Positions 5,993-11,960 of a stretch of 11,960 nucleotides of DNA are shown one piece after another. Origin of the DNA: an uncultured beta proteobacterium (GTDB lineage: Bacteria > Pseudomonadota > Gammaproteobacteria > Burkholderiales > Burkholderiaceae_C); the NCBI GenBank assembly GCA_903927495.1, contig CAIYNH010000767.1:1-11960 (forward strand), in the 5' to 3' direction. How positions within the stretch are numbered: the first letter of the stretch is position 1; each line of letters opens with the position of its first letter. The notes beneath the pieces were generated by a model that saw only the letters and a program-made list of their open reading frames with translations, was not told the DNA's origin and searched no databases. The position numbers and the translations under genes were made by a program.

Positions 5993-8539
5993 ATGAATCT
6001 GAAGAACATGAAAATTGGATCCCGTCTAACTTTGTTGTTAGGGGTATTGGCGGCCTTGCTGCTGATGGTTGGCTCAATTGGACTGATCACCTTATCCAAA
6101 GCCAACGAAGCCATGCAGACGGTCTATAACGATCATTTGATTCCGGCCCACCAGTTGGACGAGATCAATTACTTCATGATTCGAAACCGATTGGTGATTG
6201 CCAATACGGTGCTTATTCCTACCCCCGAGCGTATTGCCAAATACAGCAAGGAAGTTGACGACAACATTGCCAACATCACCAAGCTGTGGGAGGCATATTC
6301 GGCCGTTCCGAAGTCTGCCGAGGCGAGCAAAAATGCCAAGCTCTTTGCCGATACGCGGCGCGAATTTGTACAAAAAGGTCTAAAGCTTGCCGTCGCCGCC
6401 TTGCGTGCCAATGACATCAAGGAGGCCCATCGCATCATTGCCGAAAACATGAGCCCGCTGCACGATGCCACCAAACCGCATTTAGCTGCACTTATCAAGG
6501 AGATTCAGGAAGAGGCGCAGCGGCAGAATGTCGCAGCCTTGGATCGTTACCAGACTGCCCGCAATGTTTCACTGGCGGCTATGCTGGGCGGCTTGTTGTT
6601 CGCAGTGCTGTTTGGCTGGACTTTGGTGCGTGGCATCACTCGGCCTTTGGCGCGCGCGGTAGCGGTCGCTGATGAAGTAGCAGCAGGAAAATTTGACGGA
6701 GAAATTGCTGTCAACAGCACCGACGAAACGGGTCAATTGCTTGCCGCATTGTCCAAAATGCAAGCGGTACTTGGGCAATTCCGGTCGGCTCAATCTGAAC
6801 TCGCGCGGCAGCACGATGCCGGCATGCTGGATTTCAAAATGTCCACCCATGGTTTGCCAGGAGCTTACGCTGAGATGGCCGATTCAACCAATAATTTGGT
6901 GCAGGCGCACATTGCTGTGAAGATGAAGGTGGTCGAAGTTGTCAGTGCCTACACCCACGGCCAACTCGATGTGGTCATGGATCGCCTTCCTGGTCAAAAA
7001 GCTCGCGTCACCGAAGCTATCGACCAAGTACAAAGCAGCATGAAAGCCGCTGGCGAGGCGGCCACTTTCAATGAGCGTATCCGTTTGTCGCTGGACAGCT
7101 TGCCGGTGTGTGTGACTGTGTCGAATGCGCAAGCCCTGCTGGTCCACGCAACGCCCCCAGCCAAAGAACTTCTCAAGTTGTTTGGTGGGCCCAGCTTCGA
7201 TACCGACAGGTTTTACGGAAGCAAACTTTCAACCTTGTTCAAAAATTCCGATGACGCTACCAAATTTGACCAAGCGGTACGATCCGGTGAAACCGTCGAC
7301 ATGGAAATCCAGGGTCGAAAGTTGCGCTTGCTGGCCAGGCCGGTGGTCGACAGCCATGGCACTCCCATCGGACGAATTACGCATTGGATCGACCGCACTG
7401 CTGAAATTGCTTCGGAACAGGAGCTTGACGACATCGTTAATGCCGCCAGTCAGGGCGACTTCAGCGGGCGTCTGAATTTGGATGACAAGACTGGATTCTT
7501 CGGCAAAGTTTCAACGGGAATGAATCAGTTGATGCAAACCAGCGAACAAGGTTTGGGCGATGTGGCCCAAGTGCTCTCTGCCGTGGCTGAAGGTGACTTG
7601 ACCCAGCGCATAACACGCGACTACCAAGGCTTGTTTGGTAGGGTCAAGGACAGCGTCAATGCATCTTCTGAAAATCTGACTCGGGTTATTGAAGAGGTTC
7701 GGGCGGCTGCGGATGCCCTGACAGGTGCTGCCAATCAGGTCAGCGCCACTGCCCAATCCCTGAGTCAGGCCGCCAGTGAGCAAGCCGCCAGCGTCGAGCA
7801 AACGTCGGCCAGCATCGGCCTCATGTCAGCTTCCATTAATCAAAATAGCGACAACGCCAAGGTCACCGATGGCATGGCGACCAAGACCAATAAAGAGGCA
7901 ATAGAGGGTGGAGGCGCCGTCAGTCAAACGGTAACCGCTATGAAACAAATAGCGGCCAAGATTGGTATCGTGGATGACATCGCGTACCAGACCAACCTGC
8001 TGGCGTTGAATGCGGCAATTGAAGCGGCTCGCGCTGGCGAGCATGGCAAAGGCTTTGCCGTGGTTGCAGCGGAAGTTCGTAAGCTTGCCGAGCGCAGTCA
8101 GGAAGCTGCCAAGGAAATCGGTGAGCTGGCGGGCAACAGCGTCACCACTGCCGAGCGTGCTGGCAAGTTGTTAGATGAAATTGTGCCAAGCATCCAAAAG
8201 ACATCGGAACTGGTGCAAGAGATTGCTGCGGCATCGAGTGAGCAAAGTCAATCTGTGACCCAAATTGGTGGCGCGATGGGGCAACTCAGCAAAGCTACTC
8301 AACAAAATGCCAGTGCTTCGGAAGAATTGGCCGCCACCAGCGAAGAGTTATCAGGTCAGGCTGAGCAATTGCAGCAGAGCATTGCTTTTTTTAACACCGG
8401 CCATGGCAAGGTGCAAGTGCGTGATCGGCACACCTTGCCTGCGCCTGTGCGCCGCAATGGTACTGCAGTCAGAGCCAGTGTGCCCATAATTGCGGCACCT
8501 GTACGTGGAGCCGGCTCTGGCAATTTCAGGCCCTACTGA
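5993..8539 (+). CDS. Methyl-accepting chemotaxis protein, 4HB-type sensor with five HAMP-like units and a PAS domain (copy 1)
   Basis: The product has 848 residues. TM1 (about 11-34), a helical periplasmic sensor of about 155 residues resembling 4HB_MCP, and TM2 (about 191-213) are followed by HAMP1 (about 214-263), two further HAMP-like units (about 266-310 and 311-352), a PAS-like domain (about 358-474, ending HWIDRTAE), two more HAMP-like units (about 475-517 and 518-566), and the MCP signalling domain (about 567-800). The tip is [17 protein letters not shown] plus [16 protein letters not shown] basic, Pro- and Ala-containing tail of about 40 residues ends in N-F-R-P-Y. The ATG at 5993 has AGGA (5983-5986) 6 bases upstream; a TTG at 5969 lies ahead of that site and is unlikely. 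Copy 2 follows after 45 bases. The sensed signal is unknown. Confidence 0.95.
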   Translation: MNLKNMKIGSRLTLLLGVLAALLLMVGSIGLITLSKANEAMQTVYNDHLIPAHQLDEINYFMIRNRLVIANTVLIPTPERIAKYSKEVDDNIANITKLWEAYSAVPKSAEASKNAKLFADTRREFVQKGLKLAVAALRANDIKEAHRIIAENMSPLHDATKPHLAALIKEIQEEAQRQNVAALDRYQTARNVSLAAMLGGLLFAVLFGWTLVRGITRPLARAVAVADEVAAGKFDGEIAVNSTDETGQLLAALSKMQAVLGQFRSAQSELARQHDAGMLDFKMSTHGLPGAYAEMADSTNNLVQAHIAVKMKVVEVVSAYTHGQLDVVMDRLPGQKARVTEAIDQVQSSMKAAGEAATFNERIRLSLDSLPVCVTVSNAQALLVHATPPAKELLKLFGGPSFDTDRFYGSKLSTLFKNSDDATKFDQAVRSGETVDMEIQGRKLRLLARPVVDSHGTPIGRITHWIDRTAEIASEQELDDIVNAASQGDFSGRLNLDDKTGFFGKVSTGMNQLMQTSEQGLGDVAQVLSAVAEGDLTQRITRDYQGLFGRVKDSVNASSENLTRVIEEVRAAADALTGAANQVSATAQSLSQAASEQAASVEQTSASIGLMSASINQNSDNAKVTDGMATKTNKEAIEGGGAVSQTVTAMKQIAAKIGIVDDIAYQTNLLALNAAIEAARAGEHGKGFAVVAAEVRKLAERSQEAAKEIGELAGNSVTTAERAGKLLDEIVPSIQKTSELVQEIAAASSEQSQSVTQIGGAMGQLSKATQQNASASEELAATSEELSGQAEQLQQSIAFFNTGHGKVQVRDRHTLPAPVRRNGTAVRASVPIIAAPVRGAGSGNFRPY
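7863..7896 (+). repeat. 34-base exact repeat shared by the tandem receptors (copy 1)
   Basis: This stretch, encoding [10 protein letters not shown] in the signalling domain, is identical base for base to 10452-10485, including third codon positions. It is one of several identical patches within otherwise diverged sequence of the two receptor genes. Confidence 0.85.
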
Positions 8540-8584
8540 TCGCGTCGGCGCGGCTGGAGTCAAGTATCTTGCAAGGAGATAAAA

Positions 8585-11119
8585 ATGAATTTTCGTAATT
8601 GGACCATTGGTAAACGCCTTTTCATCACCTTTGGTGTGATTGTGCTGCTGGCGGTGGTTACGGCGATCGTTGCGCTGAAAAATATTGCGGACATTCAAGG
8701 TAACCTGGAAGCTGTGATCAACGACAACAGTGTCAAGATTCATATCAACAATAAATTGGCTGAGTCGGTGCATGTTGTCTCACGCGTAGTTCGATCTGTG
8801 GTGCTGATTCCTGACAAGGCCGGCAAAGACCACGAGATTGACAAAATCCTTAAGGCACGCGAGAGCTACGTCAAAGAATGGGATCGGCTGCAGAAGTTCC
8901 ATGCCAGTGAAACCGGTAAAGTCAACCGCGAAAAAATTGAACGAGCCAGAGCTATAGCGCTGGAAATCAATAACCAGGTGCTGGAGCTGGGAAAGGCCAA
9001 CAAAACGGCAGAAGCCACGGACCTGCTGATGAAACAGGCTGGCCCAGCCAATACCTTATGGCTTGATGCCATCGAAGAAAACATTGCTTTTCAAGAAAAA
9101 CTCAACGCAGAAGAGTATGCAACCTCAGTTCAGGAGTACCACACAGCGCGCAACCTGTTGATTGGCTCCAGTGCCTTAACCGTTCTGCTGGCCGTGCTGT
9201 TTGGCTGGTTGATTACCCGATCGATCACCGTGCCAATTTCCAAAGCTCTGCAAGTTGCCGATGATGTGGCCGCTGGCAAACTTGACGGTGAAATTGTGGT
9301 GGATCGATCTGATGAAACCGGTCGACTGATGACATCCTTAGCCAAAATGCAATCGGTGTTGGGGCAATTCCAGGCTGCTCAACAAGAAATGGCGGTCCAG
9401 CATGACAAAGGTCAACTTGACTTTCGCATGGCCTCACAAGGCTTGCCCGGTGCGTATGCCGTGATGGCGCAATCGACCAACAGCATGGTGCAGTCGCACA
9501 TTGCTGTGACGATGAAAATTGTTGATGTTGTGGCGGGATATACCGAAGGCAAACTTGACGCGTCGATGGACCGCCTGCCAGGCCAGAAGGCCCGCATCAG
9601 CGAGGCCATGGACAAGGTGCAGCAATCATTGCGCGAGTCCGCCGTCGCAGCCAACTTCAACATGCGCATCCGTACCTCTCTTGACAGCCTGCCTGAGTGC
9701 GTGACGGTGTCTGATGAGCACGCACTGTTTGTCCACGCGACCCCGGCGGCCAAAGAATTGCTGAAGATATTTGGTGGCCCTGGCTTTGATACCGACAAGT
9801 TTTACGGAAAAAAGCTCAGTGGACTGTTCAGAGATACGGAGGCGGCTGTCAAATTTGACCATGCTGTGCAATCGGGTGAAGTCGTTGATGTTGAGATGGA
9901 AGGTCGGCATATTCGCCTGCTGGCCAAGCCGATCATCGATCAAGCCGGCAGTCGGATCGGGCGAGTCACGCACTGGATTGATCGCACGGAAGAAGTAGCC
10001 TCTGAGAAGCAACTTGATGCCATCGTGAAGGCCGCCACCCAGGGTGAATTCAGCGGTCGGCTCTCATTGGCCGGTAAAACCGGATTTTTCGCCAGCATTG
10101 CGACCGGCTTGAACCAGTTGATGACTACCAGCGAAAGTGGCTTGGGCGACGTAGCGCAGGTGCTCTCTGCGGTGGCCGAGGGCGACCTGACACAACGCAT
10201 CACGCGGGAGTACCACGGATTGTTTGGAAAAGTCAAAGAAAGCGTAAATGCTTCCAGTGACAACTTGACGCGGGTTATCGAAGAAGTTCGCGGTGCCGCC
10301 GATGCCCTGACTGGTGCGGCCAACCAGGTCAGTTCGACCGCGCAGTCCTTGAGTCAGGCGGCCAGCCAGCAAGCCGCCAGCGTCGAAGAAACCACCTCGC
10401 AAATAGATGTGATGTCAACTTCCATCAATCAGAATAGTGACAACGCCAAGATCACCGATGGCATGGCGACCAAGACCAATAAAGAAGCCATTGAAGGTGG
10501 AAGCGCCGTCAGTCAAACAGTTGCCGCTATGAAACAAATAGCGTCCAAGATTGGCATTGTGGATGACATTGCGTACCAGACGAACTTGCTGGCTTTGAAT
10601 GCCGCCATAGAAGCGGCGCGCGCCGGCGAGCACGGGAAAGGTTTTGCAGTGGTCGCCGCCGAGGTGCGCAAATTGGCTGAGCGCAGCCAGGAGGCAGCCA
10701 AGGAAATCGGTGAGTTGGCGGGCAACAGCGTCACCACGGCCGAGCGCGCCGGCAAACTGCTCAATGAGATCGTCCCCAGCATTCAAAAGACCTCTGAACT
10801 GGTTCAGGAAATATCCGCCGCCTCGAGTGAGCAAAGTCAATCTGTCACCCAAATTGGCGGCGCGATGGGTCAGCTCAGTAAAGCTACTCAACAAAATGCC
10901 AGTGCTTCGGAAGAGTTGGCTGCCACCAGTGAAGAACTCTCCGGTCAAGCTGAGCAGTTGCAGCAAAGCATTGCTTTTTTCAATACCGGCCACGCTGCTG
11001 CGCAGCCGCGTGACCGTCACGCCAAGCCGCCGCGTCAGACCGGTTCTGTTCGAACCAGTGCGCCATTGATTGCTGCCCCTGTGCGCCGGGGTGACGCAGG
11101 TAATTTCAAACCCTACTGA
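8585..11119 (+). CDS. Methyl-accepting chemotaxis protein, 4HB-type sensor with five HAMP-like units and a PAS domain (copy 2)
   Basis: The 844-residue product is a paralogue of the preceding receptor with the same layout: TM1 (about 11-32), periplasmic helical sensor, TM2 (about 190-211), three HAMP-like units, PAS-like domain (about 357-473, ending HWIDRTEE), two HAMP-like units and the MCP domain with the same tip sequence. The periplasmic sensor has diverged strongly from copy 1, while the cytoplasmic part, and above all the signalling domain, is nearly identical. This suggests two inputs feeding one output. The tail is again Pro- and basic-rich and ends N-F-K-P-Y. AAGGAG (8573-8578) lies 6 bases before the ATG and is the best ribosome site among the receptor genes. 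The stop is 9 bases before cheW, so the two are probably translationally coupled. The PAS domain lacks the F-H-x-x-P-x-H-Q segment expected of Aer2-type heme PAS domains. Confidence 0.95.
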   Translation: MNFRNWTIGKRLFITFGVIVLLAVVTAIVALKNIADIQGNLEAVINDNSVKIHINNKLAESVHVVSRVVRSVVLIPDKAGKDHEIDKILKARESYVKEWDRLQKFHASETGKVNREKIERARAIALEINNQVLELGKANKTAEATDLLMKQAGPANTLWLDAIEENIAFQEKLNAEEYATSVQEYHTARNLLIGSSALTVLLAVLFGWLITRSITVPISKALQVADDVAAGKLDGEIVVDRSDETGRLMTSLAKMQSVLGQFQAAQQEMAVQHDKGQLDFRMASQGLPGAYAVMAQSTNSMVQSHIAVTMKIVDVVAGYTEGKLDASMDRLPGQKARISEAMDKVQQSLRESAVAANFNMRIRTSLDSLPECVTVSDEHALFVHATPAAKELLKIFGGPGFDTDKFYGKKLSGLFRDTEAAVKFDHAVQSGEVVDVEMEGRHIRLLAKPIIDQAGSRIGRVTHWIDRTEEVASEKQLDAIVKAATQGEFSGRLSLAGKTGFFASIATGLNQLMTTSESGLGDVAQVLSAVAEGDLTQRITREYHGLFGKVKESVNASSDNLTRVIEEVRGAADALTGAANQVSSTAQSLSQAASQQAASVEETTSQIDVMSTSINQNSDNAKITDGMATKTNKEAIEGGSAVSQTVAAMKQIASKIGIVDDIAYQTNLLALNAAIEAARAGEHGKGFAVVAAEVRKLAERSQEAAKEIGELAGNSVTTAERAGKLLNEIVPSIQKTSELVQEISAASSEQSQSVTQIGGAMGQLSKATQQNASASEELAATSEELSGQAEQLQQSIAFFNTGHAAAQPRDRHAKPPRQTGSVRTSAPLIAAPVRRGDAGNFKPY
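10452..10485 (+). repeat. 34-base exact repeat shared by the tandem receptors (copy 2)
   Basis: Identical to 7863-7896. A second long identical patch, about 35 bases, covers [10 protein letters not shown] near 8291-8325 in copy 1 and 10880-10914 in copy 2. The two paralogues could recombine through such patches. Confidence 0.85.
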
Positions 11120-11128
11120 GCCGACATC

Positions 11129-11668
11129 ATGACCCATCACCATGCATTGACAACAGCTTCCGACCCGGTGCCTTCTGGGGGCAAGGCTGCCAAAGAAGAT
11201 TCTTTGCAATACCTCACGTTCACCCTGGGAGACGAGGTGTTTGCGATGGACATTCGCAGTGTGCGGGAAATCATTCAACACGGCTCAATGACGATCGTTC
11301 CTTTGATGCCAGCGTTTGTACGCGGCATCATCAACTTGCGCGGTGCCGTAGTGCCGGTGATTGACTTGCAGTCGCGCTTTGGTCGTGCCAACGCCCAGAT
11401 TGGCAAAAAAACCTGTGTCATTATTTTCGATGTGGGCGCCGAGGGCGACAAGGTCGAACTTGGCCTGATGGTGGACGCGGTGAGCGAGGTGATCGACATT
11501 GCACCCTCGCAAATTGAACCTCCGCCTCAGTTTGGCACAACTATTTCACGCGAATACATCCGTGGTCTGGGCAAAGTTGGCTCCGAATTTATTGTGATTC
11601 TGGAGCCCGAGCGGGCGCTCAACATTGACGACATGGTGGCCATCACTGAGCGGGTTCAATTGGCCTGA
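11129..11668 (+). CDS. cheW: Chemotaxis adaptor protein CheW
   Basis: The product has 179 residues. After an N-terminal extension of about 25 residues that is polar and includes three consecutive His, a full CheW domain begins at LQYLTFTLGDEVFAMDI. It includes VREII, the F-V-R-G-I-I-N-L-R-G segment (63-72) that couples receptor and kinase, V-V-P-V-I-D-L, and G-L-M-V-D-A-V-S-E-V. The fold ends at about residue 172. It would bridge the MCP tips and the CheA P5 domain. The start is 9 bases after the stop of the second tandem receptor, and its Shine-Dalgarno is poor, which fits translational coupling. It is the only stand-alone CheW in the window, so the receptors here probably share it. Confidence 0.95.
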   Translation: MTHHHALTTASDPVPSGGKAAKEDSLQYLTFTLGDEVFAMDIRSVREIIQHGSMTIVPLMPAFVRGIINLRGAVVPVIDLQSRFGRANAQIGKKTCVIIFDVGAEGDKVELGLMVDAVSEVIDIAPSQIEPPPQFGTTISREYIRGLGKVGSEFIVILEPERALNIDDMVAITERVQLA

Positions 11669-11729
11669 CGCTGCCGGTAATCGAAAACTTCTGAGATCTA
11701 TATCGAATGTCAATTTTGAAAGTCACCAC

Positions 11730-11960
11730 ATGAAGCACAAAACCGAGCCGACAGGGCAAGAACGGGTCATGCGTGAAGATGATTTCATTGTGTCCAAAAC
11801 TGATCTTAAAGGCCGTATCACATATTGCAACCGGGTTTTTATTGAGTTCTCGGGTTTTAGCGAGTATGAGTTGCTGGGTACCCAGCACAATATCGTGCGC
11901 CATCCAGATATGCCGCGAGGTGTTTTTAAGTTTTTGTGGGACACCCTGGCACAGAAAAAG
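11730..11960 (+). CDS. aer: Aer-like PAS-domain redox/energy sensor (5' part, cut by window end)
   Basis: Seventy-seven residues are visible and the frame is open to the right edge. The sequence matches the N-terminal PAS domain of Aer: SKTDLKGRITYCNRVF, then FSGFSEYELLG, then NIVRHPDMPRG and F-L-W-D-T-L. Counting from the ATG at 11730, N34, R57, H58 and D60 fall at the same numbers as the residues implicated in FAD binding in E. coli Aer, which supports both the identity and this start. An earlier ATG at 11707 runs into a stop after eight codons. A 61-base gap separates the gene from cheW; its ribosome site is weak. The full protein would be expected to have a membrane anchor, a HAMP domain and an MCP domain, but these are not visible. 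A short PAS-only protein cannot be excluded. Confidence 0.85.
   Translation, partial: MKHKTEPTGQERVMREDDFIVSKTDLKGRITYCNRVFIEFSGFSEYELLGTQHNIVRHPDMPRGVFKFLWDTLAQKK

Noticed and set aside
10415..11281. Minus-strand open frame of 288 codons across the second tandem receptor and start of cheW
   Set aside because: It is a shadow of the strongly conserved signalling domain and spans two real genes on the other strand.
11669..11729. Possible promoter in the gap before the aer-like gene
   Set aside because: TATATC at 11699-11704 resembles a -10 box, but no acceptable -35 sequence stands about 17 bases upstream.
1..11960. CRISPR array, tRNA/rRNA genes, insertion sequences, attachment sites
   Set aside because: No regularly spaced short repeats, RNA gene signatures, transposase genes or terminal inverted repeats were seen; the only repeats are paralogous coding sequence.

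Overview
The window is a chemotaxis signalling cluster. Every gene lies on the + strand, and no intergenic gap exceeds about 110 bases. Protein style (long poly-HAMP receptors, a CheA with a 'GMDP' middle domain, an Aer-type PAS protein) and roughly mid-50s GC suggest a motile freshwater or soil betaproteobacterium, probably Burkholderiales/Comamonadaceae-like. That placement is an impression from protein style, not a search.

Layout: (1) 1-164, the 3' end of a gene whose product looks like the second half of an Hpt phosphotransfer domain. (2) 274-657, a stand-alone receiver protein. (3) 715-2244, a membrane-anchored MCP with almost no periplasmic loop and a Cache-like domain placed after the signalling domain. 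(4) 2289-2978, a protein with no obvious MCP or CheW content that carries a CheZ-type D-x-x-x-Q phosphatase motif and an acidic, Phe-ending tail. I read it as a divergent CheZ. (5) 2993-3361, CheY. (6) 3452-3739, a STAS-domain protein. (7) 3752-5956, CheA with an extra pair of 24-residue MshEN-like repeats before its dimerisation domain. (8, 9) 5993-8539 and 8585-11119, two tandem paralogous MCPs with five HAMP-like units around a PAS domain and a C-terminal N-F-[RK]-P-Y pentapeptide. (10) 11129-11668, CheW. (11) 11730-end, the start of an Aer-like redox PAS protein that runs out of the window.

Working model: the receptors control CheA through CheW. CheA phosphorylates CheY, and possibly the upstream receiver. 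The CheZ-like protein could remove phosphate from CheY-P. The STAS protein is an accessory partner of unknown role. CheR, CheB and CheD are absent from the window and may follow the aer-like gene. The most unusual points are the cytoplasmic Cache MCP, the CheZ-like protein next to cheY, the MshEN-like repeat in CheA (a possible link to cyclic di-GMP), the poly-HAMP/PAS receptors with a possible adaptation-enzyme tether, and the patchy near-identity of the two tandem receptors.
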